64,000 bases of DNA from the NCBI RefSeq assembly GCF_010686765.1, contig NZ_JAAGWF010000007.1:310001-374000 (forward strand). The letters are read 5' to 3'. The stretch comes from Geodermatophilus sabuli (GTDB lineage Bacteria; Actinomycetota; Actinomycetes; Mycobacteriales; Geodermatophilaceae). The translations under genes and the position numbers were made by a program. This document shows, piece after piece, positions 36,691-46,650 of this stretch. The notes under the pieces are model-generated. The model was not told the DNA's origin, did no database searches, and was given only the letters and a program-made list of their open reading frames with translations. Positions within the stretch are counted from its first letter, which is position 1; each line of letters begins with the position of its first letter.

Positions 36691-37007
36691 GCACCGAGGA
36701 CCTGGAGAAGTACGAGACCGAGATGGAGCTCCAGCTCTATCGCGAGTACCGGGACATCGTCCGGCAGTTCACCTACGTGGTGGAGACCGAGCGGCGCTTC
36801 TACCTCGCCAACTCCGTCGACCTCCAGGTCCGTGAGGCCGGCGGTGAGGTCTACTTCGAGCTGAAGCTCTCCGACGCCTGGGTCTGGGACATGTACCGGC
36901 CGGCCCGGTTCGTGCGCAACGTGCGGGTGCTGACCTTCAAGGACGTCAACGTCGAGGAGCTGGACAAGCCCGACCTCGAGCTGCCCGAGGGGCCCCGGCT
37001 CCCCTGA
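36687..37007 (+). CDS. DUF2469 family protein
   Basis: A 106-residue acidic protein with the family pattern MSTEDLEKYETEMELQLYREYRDIV and the closing VLTFKDVNVEEL. DUF2469 is restricted to actinobacteria and almost always lies directly after rnhB; no function is established. There is no membrane segment. ATGA overlap with rnhB shows translational coupling. Confidence 0.93.
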   Translation: MSTEDLEKYETEMELQLYREYRDIVRQFTYVVETERRFYLANSVDLQVREAGGEVYFELKLSDAWVWDMYRPARFVRNVRVLTFKDVNVEELDKPDLELPEGPRLP

Positions 37008-37138
37008 TCTCCGTCCCACCTCCGGCAGGGTGCCGGCTCCCGGGGCGCCCGGGCGGCTGAGCGTCCACAGGTCCGCTGCTGTCCACAGACCCGGCGAGGG
37101 CCTGGTGGGCGGCGCTTCTCCTCCCCGAGGGTCGAGCG

Positions 37139-37498
37139 GTGCCAACCACATCGGAACTCGGGGCCCACGGCGAGCGCATCGCCGCCGCCTACCTCACCGA
37201 CCGCGGGCTGCGCGTCCTGGACCGCAACTGGCGCTGTCGCGACGGTGAACTCGACATCGTCGCCCGCGAGGGACAGGCGCTGGTCTTCTGCGAGGTGAAG
37301 ACCCGGCGCGCGGTCGGCTTCGGCCATCCGGTGGAGGCCGTCGGCCGGGTCAAGCAGCGCCGGCTCAGGACGCTGGCCCAGCGCTGGCTGGCCGCCCACG
37401 AGGAGCACGCCCCGGACCTGCGCTTCGACGTCGTGGGCGTGCTGGTGCAGCCGGTGGGCCCGGCCGTGGTGACGCACCTGCGGGCGGCGTTCTCGTGA
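37139..37498 (+). CDS. yraN: UPF0102 (YraN) family endonuclease-like protein
   Basis: A 119-residue protein of the YraN family, a restriction-endonuclease-like fold. The core has GAHGERIAAAYLTDRGLRVLDRNWRCRDGELDIVAREG and VFCEVKTRR, which supply the E...D...ExK nuclease-type residues. It is expected to act on DNA with the following YifB/ComM and DprA genes. The GTG at 37139 gives a short PTTSELG lead. The stop overlaps the yifB GTG. Confidence 0.92.
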   Translation: MPTTSELGAHGERIAAAYLTDRGLRVLDRNWRCRDGELDIVAREGQALVFCEVKTRRAVGFGHPVEAVGRVKQRRLRTLAQRWLAAHEEHAPDLRFDVVGVLVQPVGPAVVTHLRAAFS

Positions 37499-39015
37499 CG
37501 CTGGCGCGCACGTGGTCGGTCGGCCTGGCCGGGGTGCACGGGGCGATGGTGGACGTCGAGGTCGACATGTCCTCCGGCGTCCCCGGTGTGGTGCTGGTCG
37601 GGCTCCCCGACGCGGTGGTGCGCCAGTCGGTGGACCGGGTCCGGGCCGCCGTGGTCAACGCCGGCGGCCGGTGGCCCCTGCGGCGGATCACCATCGGCCT
37701 GTCGCCGGCGTCGATGCCCAAGCAGGGCAGCGGCTTCGACCTGGCGCTGGCCGCCGCCGTGCTGGCCGCCGACGGCGCGCTGCCGGCGGAGCAGGTCGGC
37801 CGGCTGGTGCTGCTGGGCGAACTGGCCCTGGACGGCTCGGTCCGCGCCGTCCGCGGGGTCCTGCCGGCGGTGCTGGCCGCCGCCCGGGCCGGGCACCGGT
37901 GCGTCGTCGTGCCGGCGGGCAACGCCGACGAGGCGGCCCTGGTCGAGAGCGTGGAGGTGCTCGCGGCCGCCACCCTCGGGGAGGTGGTGGCGCACCTGAC
38001 CGGCCGGGCGGTGCTGCCCCGGCACGGCCGGCGGCCGCTGCCGCCGGCCTCCCCGGGCCCGGACCTCGGCGACGTGGTCGGCCAGGCCGTCGGCCGCCGC
38101 GCAGTGGAGGTGGCCGCGGCGGGAGGACACCACCTGTTCCTCACCGGGCCGCCCGGCGCGGGCAAGACCATGCTCGCCGAGCGGCTGCCCGGCCTGCTGC
38201 CGGCGCTGGACGAGCAGGCCGCGCTCGAGGTCACCGCCATCCACTCGGTCGCCGGGACGCTCCCACCCGATGCCCCGCTGGTGACCCGCCCGACCTTCGA
38301 GTCGCCGCACCACTCGGCGACGATGGCCGCGCTCGTCGGCGGCGGCTCGGGGCTCATCCGCCCGGGTGCCCTGTGCCGGGCGCACCGCGGGGTGCTGTTC
38401 CTCGACGAGGCCCCGGAGTTCCCGAGGGTCGTGCTGGACACCCTGCGTCAGCCCCTGGAACGCGGACAGGTGACGATCTCGCGGGCCAGCGGCTCGGCGA
38501 CCTTCCCGTGCCGGGCCCAGCTGGTGCTGGCGGCCAACCCGTGTCCCTGCGCGACCGCCGCGGGGGACGCGGCGTGCACCTGCAGCGCGCTCGAACGGCG
38601 GCGGTACCGGTCGCGACTGTCCGGGCCGCTGCTGGACCGCATCGACCTGCGGGTCGACCTCCCCGCCGTCACCCGCGCGGTGTGGCTGGGGGCGGGCACG
38701 GCGCCCGAGCCGACGACGGTGGTCGCCGATCGCGTGCTGCGGGCCCGCTCCGCCGCCGCCGACCGGCTCGGTGTCGTCGGCCTCGCGGTGAACAGCCAGG
38801 TGCCCGGCCGGATGCTGCGCGAGCGGTGGTCGCCGCCCCGCCCGGCACTGCGGCTGGTGGAGCGCGCGCTGGAGCGGGGCGTGCTCTCGGTCCGCGGCTA
38901 CGACCGGGTGCTGCGGGTGGCGTGGACGATGGCCGACCTGGGCGGTCGCTCCGTCCCGGACGCCGACGACGTGGCCGAGGCGCTCGGCATGCGGCTGCAG
39001 CGGACCGCGGCATGA
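37495..39015 (+). CDS. YifB/ComM family Mg-chelatase-like AAA+ ATPase
   Basis: A 506-residue protein with an N-terminal Lon-protease-like (S16) domain (about 1-170), an AAA+ module with Walker A GPPGAGKT (about residues 218-225) and LFLDEAPEF, and a C-terminal Mg-chelatase-like domain. ComM is a branch-migration helicase aiding integration of single-stranded DNA in naturally competent bacteria. In actinobacteria the yraN-yifB-dprA order is fixed. It overlaps both neighbours by 4 bases. Confidence 0.93.
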   Translation: MTLARTWSVGLAGVHGAMVDVEVDMSSGVPGVVLVGLPDAVVRQSVDRVRAAVVNAGGRWPLRRITIGLSPASMPKQGSGFDLALAAAVLAADGALPAEQVGRLVLLGELALDGSVRAVRGVLPAVLAAARAGHRCVVVPAGNADEAALVESVEVLAAATLGEVVAHLTGRAVLPRHGRRPLPPASPGPDLGDVVGQAVGRRAVEVAAAGGHHLFLTGPPGAGKTMLAERLPGLLPALDEQAALEVTAIHSVAGTLPPDAPLVTRPTFESPHHSATMAALVGGGSGLIRPGALCRAHRGVLFLDEAPEFPRVVLDTLRQPLERGQVTISRASGSATFPCRAQLVLAANPCPCATAAGDAACTCSALERRRYRSRLSGPLLDRIDLRVDLPAVTRAVWLGAGTAPEPTTVVADRVLRARSAAADRLGVVGLAVNSQVPGRMLRERWSPPRPALRLVERALERGVLSVRGYDRVLRVAWTMADLGGRSVPDADDVAEALGMRLQRTAA

Positions 39016-40271
39016 GCCCGGCGACCACCCTCGACGAGGACATCGAGGAGGGGCTCGACGCCCCCCTGGCCACCGTGGGCGGGCCGGCACCGGCCGTGCG
39101 ACGCGCCCGTGCCTGGCTCAGCCGCGCAGCCGAGCCGGGGAGCGTCGCGTTCTGGCGCTTCGTGGAGGACGCCGGCCCGGTCCAGGCAGTGCGGCAGCTC
39201 CGGGCCGGTCGCGCGCCCGACGCCGTCCGTGCCCTCGTGGGTGCGCGGGTCGAGGAGGACGCCACCGCCGCCGACCTCCTGCGGGCGCAGCGCTGCGGTG
39301 CCCGCCTCCTCGTCCCGGAGGATGACGAGTGGCCAGCCCTCGCCCTGCACGGCCTGGTCCTCACGACCGCAGGGGAACCGGCCGACCCCCGGGCCCACTC
39401 ACCGCGGACCACCGCGCTGGTGCCCCCGGTCGCCCTCTGGGTGCGCGGGCCCGCGCGGTTGGACGCGCTCGCCGACCGGTCGGTGGCCGTCGTCGGCGCC
39501 CGCGCCTCGACCGCCTACGGCGAGCACGTGGCGGGGGAGCTCGGCCACCGGCTGGGCCAGCGGGGATGGACCGTGGTCTCGGGTGGTGCGTTCGGGATCG
39601 ACGCCGCCGCGCACCGCGGCGCGCTCGCCGCCGGCGGACCGACGATCGCGGTGCTGGCGTGCGGGGTCGACCGGCCCTATCCGGCCGCCCACGGCGCGCT
39701 CTTCCACCGCATCGCCGAGGACGGGCTGCTGATCAGCGAGTGGCCTCCGGGCGCGGCTCCGCACAAGCACCGCTTCCTCGTCCGCAACCGCCTGATCGCC
39801 GCGCTCACCCGGGGCACCGTCGTCGTGGAGGCCGCCGCGCGGTCCGGTGCACAGGCGACGGCGCGGCGGGCGCAGCGGCTGGGCCGCCAGGTCCTCGTCG
39901 TCCCCGGCCCGGTCACCTCCGCGATGTCCGTCGGTTGCCACGAGCTGCTGCGCGACCCCGATCTGGACGCCGTCCTGGTGGCCGACGCCGCCCACGTCGT
40001 GGAGGCGGTCGGCCGGCTGGGGGAGGACCTCGCCGATGCCGTGAAGCGGCCGACCAGCCCCCGCGACGGCCTCTCCGACATCGCCTGCCGGGTCCTGGAC
40101 GCCTGTCCGGTGCGGATCGGCGTCAGCCCCGAGCGGCTGGCCGCCACGGCAGGCTGCGACGTCCTGGAGGTGCTCAGGGTCCTCCCGGCGCTGGAGCTGG
40201 CCGAGCTGGTCCAGATGACCACCACGGGCTGGCGGCTCGCTCCTGCACCCGGACCGCCGGTGGCCCCGTGA
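39012..40271 (+). CDS. dprA: DNA-processing protein DprA
   Basis: A 419-residue Rossmann-fold single-strand DNA-binding protein that loads RecA during transformation or recombination. Core motifs are [29 protein letters not shown] and [18 protein letters not shown] winged-helix domain near the C-terminus follows [11 protein letters not shown]. The N-terminal SAM-like segment is about residues 20-105. ATGA overlap with yifB. No uptake genes (comEA/comEC) are in the window, so competence cannot be inferred. Confidence 0.93.
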   Translation: MSPATTLDEDIEEGLDAPLATVGGPAPAVRRARAWLSRAAEPGSVAFWRFVEDAGPVQAVRQLRAGRAPDAVRALVGARVEEDATAADLLRAQRCGARLLVPEDDEWPALALHGLVLTTAGEPADPRAHSPRTTALVPPVALWVRGPARLDALADRSVAVVGARASTAYGEHVAGELGHRLGQRGWTVVSGGAFGIDAAAHRGALAAGGPTIAVLACGVDRPYPAAHGALFHRIAEDGLLISEWPPGAAPHKHRFLVRNRLIAALTRGTVVVEAAARSGAQATARRAQRLGRQVLVVPGPVTSAMSVGCHELLRDPDLDAVLVADAAHVVEAVGRLGEDLADAVKRPTSPRDGLSDIACRVLDACPVRIGVSPERLAATAGCDVLEVLRVLPALELAELVQMTTTGWRLAPAPGPPVAP

Positions 40272-40344
40272 GCGGAGGGGCAGGGCGGAGGACGGGTCGG
40301 CGCGGCGGCTTGACCCCCGCCGGGCGGCATCGGACGGTTCCCGG

Positions 40345-41280
40345 GTGACCGATCGGACCGCCGACGCGCGGACGGCGCTGCCGCCGCCGCTGTCCGAGGC
40401 GCTGGCCGGCTACGAGGACCACCTGCGCGGGGAACGCGATCTCTCCGAGCACACCGTCCGCGGATACCTCGCGGACGCCGTGTGGTTGCTCGACCACCTG
40501 GCCCGGCGGGGCGGCGTGCGGGTGGACGACCTCGACCTCGCCACGTTGCGCAGCTGGCTGGCCCAGGGCCGCACCCGGGGCGCGGGCCGGGCCACCACCG
40601 CCCGGCGCGCCGCTGCGGCCCGCTCCTTCACCGGCTGGCTGCGGCGGGCCGGCCACACGGCGGAGGACGTCGGGCTGCGGCTGGTCAGCCCCAAGGCCCA
40701 CCGGCCCCTGCCCGCCGTCCTGGCGCCCGACCAGGCGCGGGCCGTCGTCGAGTCCGCCGCCGGCGCCGAGAAGCCGGTGGGGCTGCGGGACGCGGTCGTG
40801 CTCGAGCTGCTCTACGCCAGCGGGATCCGCGTCAGCGAGCTCGTCGGCCTGGACGTGGACGACGTCGACCGCGGCCGCCGCCTGTTGCGGGTGCTCGGCA
40901 AGGGCCGCAAGGAGCGCAGTGTCCCCTACGGGGCGCCGGCCGAGCGGGCCCTCGACGCCTGGCTCACCCGCGGCCGCCCGGCCCTGGCCACCCCCGACTC
41001 CGGTCCCGCCCTGCTGCTGGGGCTGCGCGGCCGCCGGCTGGACCCGCGCGAGGCGCGGCGCACCGTGCACGCGGCCGTGTCCGCCACGCCCGGAGCCCCG
41101 GACATCGGCCCGCACGGGCTGCGACACTCCGCGGCCACGCACGTCCTCGAAGGCGGCGCCGACCTACGCTCGGTCCAGGAGCTGCTGGGCCACGCCAGCC
41201 TCGCCACCACCCAGATCTACACCCACGTGACGGTCGAGCGGCTGCGTGCCGTCCATGCCCAGGCCCACCCGCGCGCCTGA
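40345..41280 (+). CDS. xerC: Tyrosine recombinase XerC
   Basis: A 311-residue tyrosine recombinase that with XerD resolves chromosome dimers at dif. The catalytic set is complete: R162 (GIRVSEL), the beta-hairpin Lys in GKGRKER, H257 and R260 (HGLRHS), H283 (GHASLATTQ) and the nucleophile Y292 (IYTHV). The N-terminal SAM-like DNA-binding domain is about residues 20-110. The location between dprA and whiG is the conserved actinobacterial xerC position, so this is a housekeeping enzyme and not a phage integrase. Confidence 0.93.
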   Translation: MTDRTADARTALPPPLSEALAGYEDHLRGERDLSEHTVRGYLADAVWLLDHLARRGGVRVDDLDLATLRSWLAQGRTRGAGRATTARRAAAARSFTGWLRRAGHTAEDVGLRLVSPKAHRPLPAVLAPDQARAVVESAAGAEKPVGLRDAVVLELLYASGIRVSELVGLDVDDVDRGRRLLRVLGKGRKERSVPYGAPAERALDAWLTRGRPALATPDSGPALLLGLRGRRLDPREARRTVHAAVSATPGAPDIGPHGLRHSAATHVLEGGADLRSVQELLGHASLATTQIYTHVTVERLRAVHAQAHPRA

Positions 41281-41395
41281 CCGGACTGCCGCCGGTGTCT
41301 GACACAGTTGCCGTGCGCGCGACCGAATCGCCCGTCACCGCCGTGCCCATCCCGAGACCCCGCCCGCGGGTCTCCGACAGTCGGGAGCGCAGATC

Positions 41396-42196
41396 GTGCC
41401 CGAGGCCACCATCCACCGGCTCGACGAGGCCCACGACGACGCGGACGCAGCGCTCGCCGAGCTCTGGGCCGGCTACGTCGCCGACCGGAGCCCCGCCCTC
41501 CGCGACCGGTTGATCCTGCACTACGCCCCCCTGGTGAAGTACGTCGCCGGCCGGGTCGGCAGCGGCCTGCCCGCCCACGTCGAGCAGGCCGACCTGGTCT
41601 CCTACGGCACCTTCGGGCTGATCGACGCCATCACGCGCTACCAGCCCTCCCGCGAGGTGAAGTTCGAGAGCTACGCGATGGCGCGCATCCGCGGCGCGAT
41701 CATCGACGAGCTGCGCAGCACCGACTGGATCCCGCGGTCGGTGCGGATGAAGGCCCGCCAGTTCGAGCGCACCGTGGCCGCCCTCGAGAGCCGGCTGCAG
41801 CGCAGCCCCACCGAGGAGGAGGTCGCCGACGAGATGGACATGGACGTCGAGGACGTCCGCAAGTTCCTCGGCCAGCTCTCCCTGGTCAACGTGGTCGCCC
41901 TGGACGAGCTGCTGTCCGACGACGACGGAGGCGCCCCGCGGCTGGTCGACACGCTCCAGGACACCACCGCGCTGGACCCCCAGGCCATGGCCGAGCACGG
42001 CGAGGCCCGGCAGCTGCTGGCCCGCGCGGTCGAGCAGCTGCCCGAGCGGGAGAAGGTCGTCGTCAGCCTCTACTACTTCGAGGGGCTCACCCTCGCCGAC
42101 ATCGGCCGGGTGCTCGGCGTGACCGAGAGCCGCATCTGCCAGCTGCACACGAAGGCCGTGCTGCACCTGCGGACCAAGCTCGCCGACATCGCCTGA
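41396..42196 (+). CDS. whiG: RNA polymerase sigma factor of the WhiG/FliA family
   Basis: A 266-residue sigma-28-type factor with region 2 ([17 protein letters not shown] to [17 protein letters not shown]), region 3 (about 120-175) and region 4 ([37 protein letters not shown]). In Streptomyces WhiG starts sporulation, and in motile actinobacteria the same family drives flagellar genes; an anti-sigma factor (RsfA/FlgM type) usually controls it. The GTG at 41396 has GGGAG 8 bases upstream. The order xerC-whiG-M23-rpsB matches other actinobacteria. Confidence 0.93.
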   Translation: MPEATIHRLDEAHDDADAALAELWAGYVADRSPALRDRLILHYAPLVKYVAGRVGSGLPAHVEQADLVSYGTFGLIDAITRYQPSREVKFESYAMARIRGAIIDELRSTDWIPRSVRMKARQFERTVAALESRLQRSPTEEEVADEMDMDVEDVRKFLGQLSLVNVVALDELLSDDDGGAPRLVDTLQDTTALDPQAMAEHGEARQLLARAVEQLPEREKVVVSLYYFEGLTLADIGRVLGVTESRICQLHTKAVLHLRTKLADIA

Positions 42197-42821
42197 CGGC
42201 ACCCCGGAGCGCCGGGGGACGAGCTGGGAGCCGTGCGGCCCGGCTGCCGGGGGAGGACGCGCCCGGGGCCGTGCGGCCTGGTCGCCGGGGGAGCCCGCTC
42301 GGCCGGGTGGGGGGCCAGCCCAGGGGCAGCAGCCGCACCTCCGCCGGCCGCAGCAGTGCCAGCGGGTCGAGGTAGACCTCTCCCGAGCGCAGTCCCCAGT
42401 GCAGGCAGGCGGCCACCGGGCACCCGCTGTGCCCGGCGGCGAGCGTGCCGATCGGGGCGCCCCCGGCCACCGGCCGGCCCGCGCCCAGGGCCGCCTCGAC
42501 CGGCTCGTACGTCGTCCGGAGGCCGCCCGGGTGGTCGATGCTGACCACCGGCCGGCCGGCCACCATGCCGGCGAAGGCGACGACGCCGTCCCCCGCCGCG
42601 AGCACCGGCGCACCGGGCGTCCCGGCCAGGTCCACGCCGCGGTGGCCTGCGCCGTAGCGGTCGGGTGGGGGATCGAACGGCCGGGTCACCGCGCCCTCCA
42701 GAGGCCGCGACCACAGGCCGGCCACAGCGGCCGGCACCGGGTCGCCCGGCGCGGCGGCCGCGGCCCCCGGCCCGAGCAGGAGGCCCGCCACCAGGAGGGC
42801 GGGGAGCAGGCGGGCGCGCAC
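42087..42821 (-). CDS. Secreted M23-family peptidase (LytM-type)
   Basis: A 244-residue protein with a signal peptide ([24 protein letters not shown]). The M23 metallopeptidase domain contains GHRGVDL (H60, D64) and CLHWG (H141) as zinc-site residues, so it probably cleaves peptidoglycan cross-links or acts as an amidase activator. The last 36 residues (after about 208) lie antisense to the end of whiG, are Arg/Pro-rich and look non-functional. The true domain ends near LLPLGWPP, and the overrun may simply reflect a missing stop. Confidence 0.85.
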   Translation of the reverse strand: MRARLLPALLVAGLLLGPGAAAAAPGDPVPAAVAGLWSRPLEGAVTRPFDPPPDRYGAGHRGVDLAGTPGAPVLAAGDGVVAFAGMVAGRPVVSIDHPGGLRTTYEPVEAALGAGRPVAGGAPIGTLAAGHSGCPVAACLHWGLRSGEVYLDPLALLRPAEVRLLPLGWPPTRPSGLPRRPGRTAPGASSPGSRAARLPARPPALRGAVRRCRRAWSAGAARPSCAAGRCGSRSRRAPGRCRRG

Positions 42822-42916
42822 GGGCCCACCCTGCCGCCGCCGAGCTAACGCAGGACCCCGCCCGAGCGGGCTGTGGACGGCTCCGGACGCGGGGGAGGAC
42901 CGGTCCCGGCGGGGCG

Positions 42917-42922
42917 TATGCT
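42917..42922 (+). promoter_or_regulatory. Candidate -10 element of rpsB-tsf
   Basis: TATGCT (TANNNT) in GCGTATGCTGATCG gives a leader of about 190 bases before rpsB. It is the best -10 match in the 300-base gap between the divergent M23 gene and rpsB. Confidence 0.45.
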
Positions 42923-43001
42923 GATCGATGCGGTCCGTCTGCGGACGGGTCGACTTCGCGCGTCCTCATCCCGCCACCGGCGGGGCAGTCGCCACCTCGG
43001 T

Positions 43002-43103
43002 CCCCGCGGACAGCCGCGGGGTGGTGTGGCGCACCGGACGCCAGGGCGGTGCACCACCCGGTGCCCCGCGACAACCGAGGAGCGCGGCCGCCAGCGGCCG
43101 CGC
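43002..43103 (+). promoter_or_regulatory. Structured 5' leader of rpsB
   Basis: Two perfect hairpins occur in the leader: CCCCGCGG-ACAG-CCGCGGGG (43002-43021) and GCGCGGCCGC-CA-GCGGCCGCGC (43082-43103). The second ends 8 bases before the GAGAGG ribosome binding site (43111-43116). It could mediate autoregulation by uS2, which is known for rpsB leaders in other bacteria; the motif itself is not one I recognise. Confidence 0.4.
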
Positions 43104-43121
43104 GCGCACAGAGAGGCGACC

Positions 43122-44099
<978 letters not shown>

Positions 44100-44103
44100 A
44101 CGA

Positions 44104-44160
44104 GGACCTCGTCCAGAGGCTCGCCCCTCGCACGCCCGGGGCGAGCCTCTGGACGGGGCC
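44104..44160 (+). repeat. Intergenic repeat / terminator hairpin (element F) between rpsB and tsf
   Basis: Begins 4 bases after the rpsB stop. It has a perfect 17-bp stem (44111-44127 with 44138-44154) around the loop TCGCACGCCC, flanked by GGACC and GGGGCC as in the other elements. It probably attenuates transcription from rpsB into tsf. Confidence 0.7.
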
Positions 44161-44200
44161 GCGCCACGTTCTGCACCACACAAACCACAGAGGAAGTGAC

Positions 44201-45016
44201 ATGGCTGACTTCACCGCTGCCGACGTCAAGCGTCTCCGCGACGCGACCGGCGCCGGGATGATGGACTGCAAGAAGGCCCTGACCGAGGCCGACGGCGACT
44301 ACGACAAGGCCGTCGAGTTCCTGCGGGTCAAGGGCGCCAAGGACGTCGGCAAGCGCCTCGAGCGCTCTACGACCAACGGCATCGTCGTCAGCAGGGACGG
44401 CGCGCTGCTCGAGCTCGACTGCGAGACCGACTTCGTCGCCAAGAACGCCGACTTCGTCAAGCTCGCCGAGCGCCTGCTCGACATCGCGCTCCAGACGCGA
44501 CCGGCCGACGCCTCGGCGCTGCTGGCCACCGAGGTCGACGGCCAGACCGTCGCCGCGCTGGTCGAGGGCGAGTCCGCCCGCATCGGCGAGAAGCTCGTGC
44601 TCAGCCGGTTCGCCGCGTTCGAGGGCGACGTCGCGACGTACCTGCACAAGCGAGCCACCGACCTGCCCCCGGCCATCGGCGTCGCGGTGCAGTACAGCGG
44701 CGGCACCGAGGAGGCCGCGCGCAGCCTGGCGATGCACATCGCCGCCGCGCGTCCGCGCTTCCTCACCCGCGACGAGGTCCCGGCCGAGACGGTCGAGACC
44801 GAGCGCCGGGTCGCCGAGCAGACGGCCAAGGAGGAGGGCAAGCCCGAGCAGGCGATCGTGCGGATCGTCGAGGGGCGGGTCAACGCCTACTACAAGGACT
44901 TCGTCCTGCTCGAGCAGCCGTCGATCACCGAGCCCAAGCGCACGGTCAAGCAGATCGTCGACGACGCCGGCCTGACCGTGGAGCGGTTCGCGCGCTTCGA
45001 GGTCGGCCAGCAGTAG
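44201..45016 (+). CDS. tsf: Translation elongation factor Ts
   Basis: A 271-residue nucleotide-exchange factor for EF-Tu. The N-terminal UBA-like domain has [25 protein letters not shown], and [15 protein letters not shown] begins the core domain. The C-terminal dimerisation/coiled-coil part follows, including [21 protein letters not shown]. The ATG has GAGGAAG 7 bases upstream. It is in the rpsB-tsf-pyrH-frr order found in nearly all bacteria. Confidence 0.97.
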   Translation: MADFTAADVKRLRDATGAGMMDCKKALTEADGDYDKAVEFLRVKGAKDVGKRLERSTTNGIVVSRDGALLELDCETDFVAKNADFVKLAERLLDIALQTRPADASALLATEVDGQTVAALVEGESARIGEKLVLSRFAAFEGDVATYLHKRATDLPPAIGVAVQYSGGTEEAARSLAMHIAAARPRFLTRDEVPAETVETERRVAEQTAKEEGKPEQAIVRIVEGRVNAYYKDFVLLEQPSITEPKRTVKQIVDDAGLTVERFARFEVGQQ

Positions 45017-45021
45017 ACGAA

Positions 45022-45077
45022 GGACCCCTTCGCCCCCCACCCCTCGCGAGCTCGGGGTGGGGCCCTGCGAAGGAGCC
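45022..45077. repeat. Intergenic repeat (REP-like element E) after tsf
   Basis: Begins 5 bases after the tsf stop. Outer arms GGACCCCTTCGC / GCGAAGGAGCC and an inner perfect pair CCCCACCCC / GGGGTGGGG surround TCGCGAGCTC. This is the cleanest two-level copy, and it continues into GTTCCA like element A. Confidence 0.7.
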
Positions 45078-45094
45078 GTTCCATCAGCTCACCT

Positions 45095-45125
45095 CCGGCC
45101 CCGTCCCCCACCGGGACGGGGCCGG
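45095..45125 (+). terminator. Hairpin terminator downstream of tsf
   Basis: A perfect 13-bp stem (45095-45107 with 45113-45125) around a 5-base loop CCACC follows element E. Together they form a tandem terminator before pyrH. Confidence 0.65.
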
Positions 45126-45212
45126 TGGCATGTCCGACCACCCGCCCGCGCGGGACGACCGCGCGGGGATGCGGCAGGATCACCAGGACGCCACCCAGCG
45201 AGGGGATCGACC

Positions 45213-45998
45213 TTGACCGACACCACCGCGACGGAAGCCGCCGTGCCGCTGTCCGCTCCCACGGCGTTCCAGCCGGCTGACGGGGCCGGCTACAAGCGGG
45301 TGCTGCTCAAGCTGTCGGGGGAGACCTTCGGCGGCGGCAAGGTCGGCGTGGACGCCGGCATCGTGAAGGGCATCGCCACCCAGCTGGCCGAGGTCGTCGG
45401 CAAGGGCGCCCAGGTGGCCGTCGTCATGGGCGGCGGCAACTTCTTCCGGGGCGCCGAACTGTCCCAGGCCGGGATGGACCGCACCAAGGCCGACTACATG
45501 GGCATGCTCGGCACGGTCATGAACTGCCTGGCCCTGCAGGACTTCTGCGAGAAGGCCGGGCTCGAGACCCGCGTGCAGTCGGCGATCACCATGGGCCAGG
45601 TCGCCGAGCCCTACATCCCCCGCAAGGCCATCCGGCACCTGGAGAAGGGCCGGCTGGTCATCTTCGGCGCCGGCGCCGGGATGCCCTACTTCTCCACCGA
45701 CACGGTGGCCGCCCAGCGGGCCCTGGAGATCGAGTGCCAGGTGCTGCTCATGGGGAAGAACGGCGTCGACGGCGTCTACGACGACGACCCACGGACCAAC
45801 CCGGACGCCGTCATGTACGACGACCTCGACTACGCCACCGTGCTGGCCAAGCAGCTCAAGGTCGCCGATGCGACCGCCATCAGCCTGAGCATGGACAACC
45901 GCATGCCGATCGTGGTCTTCAACCTGCTGCGCGACGGCAACATCGCCCGCGCGGTGGCAGGTGAGAGGATCGGGACGCTGATCAGCGACCCGGCCTGA
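45213..45998 (+). CDS. pyrH: UMP kinase
   Basis: A 261-residue hexameric amino-acid-kinase-family enzyme phosphorylating UMP. Motifs are [34 protein letters not shown] and [23 protein letters not shown] start at TTG 45213 is supported by AGGGG with 7-base spacing. It adds a 25-residue non-conserved N-terminus before [10 protein letters not shown]; a GTG at 45243 is the alternative. It has its own leader after two terminators. Confidence 0.95.
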   Translation: MTDTTATEAAVPLSAPTAFQPADGAGYKRVLLKLSGETFGGGKVGVDAGIVKGIATQLAEVVGKGAQVAVVMGGGNFFRGAELSQAGMDRTKADYMGMLGTVMNCLALQDFCEKAGLETRVQSAITMGQVAEPYIPRKAIRHLEKGRLVIFGAGAGMPYFSTDTVAAQRALEIECQVLLMGKNGVDGVYDDDPRTNPDAVMYDDLDYATVLAKQLKVADATAISLSMDNRMPIVVFNLLRDGNIARAVAGERIGTLISDPA

Positions 45999-46033
45999 GC
46001 CGGGGCTCGACCGGCCTGCAGATCCGCGACACC

Positions 46034-46055
46034 GGCGGCGGGGGACCCCGCCGCC
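46034..46055 (+). terminator. Short GC hairpin between pyrH and frr
   Basis: GGCGGCGGGG (46034-46043) pairs perfectly with CCCCGCCGCC (46046-46055) over a 2-base loop. It ends 4 bases before the AGGAGGAGAG ribosome binding site of frr, so it may act on translation as much as on termination. Confidence 0.4.
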
Positions 46056-46071
46056 CCAGGAGGAGAGACCC

Positions 46072-46629
46072 GTGATCGACGACACCCTGCTCGACGCCGA
46101 GGAGCGGATGGACAAGGCCCTGTCGGTCGCACGGGAGGACCTCGGGTCGGTGCGCACCGGACGGGCAGCGCCGTCGATGTTCAGCAAGGTCCTCGTCGAC
46201 TACTACGGCGCGCCGACGCCGGTGCCGCAGATGTCCTCGATCACCGTCCCCGAGGCGCGGATGGCCGTCATCAAGCCCTACGACACCAGCCAGCTCCAGG
46301 CGATCGAGAAGGCGATCCGGGACAGCGACCTGGGCGTCAACCCGACCAACGACGGCTCGATCATCCGCGTGGTGTTCCCGCAGCTGACCGAGGAGCGGCG
46401 CCGGGACCTGGTCAAGGTGGCCCGCAGCAAGGGCGAGGACGCGAAGGTCGCCATCCGCAACGTCCGCCGCCGGTCCAAGGAGGAGCTCGACCGCATCGCG
46501 AAGGACGGCGAGGCCGGCGAGGACGACGTCCGCCGGGCGGAGAAGGAGCTCGACGACCTCACCTCCCAGCACGTGCACGCCATCGACGAGGCGGTCAAGC
46601 ACAAGGAGGCCGAGCTGCTCGAGGTCTGA
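46072..46629 (+). CDS. frr: Ribosome recycling factor
   Basis: A 185-residue RRF that with EF-G splits post-termination ribosomes. Family motifs are [54 protein letters not shown] and [15 protein letters not shown]. The GTG start has AGGAGGAGAG upstream. It is followed by cdsA after 21 bases, the usual arrangement. Confidence 0.97.
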   Translation: MIDDTLLDAEERMDKALSVAREDLGSVRTGRAAPSMFSKVLVDYYGAPTPVPQMSSITVPEARMAVIKPYDTSQLQAIEKAIRDSDLGVNPTNDGSIIRVVFPQLTEERRRDLVKVARSKGEDAKVAIRNVRRRSKEELDRIAKDGEAGEDDVRRAEKELDDLTSQHVHAIDEAVKHKEAELLEV

Positions 46630-46650
46630 GCCGCCGATCGCCTCCCGCTC

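Noticed and set aside
39012..40271. Evidence for natural competence from dprA and comM-like genes
   Set aside because: Both are universal in actinobacteria at this locus. No uptake machinery is present in the window.
40345..41280. Phage integrase or mobile-element recombinase
   Set aside because: The gene sits in the conserved dprA-xerC-whiG order, without att-like repeats, tRNA or phage genes.
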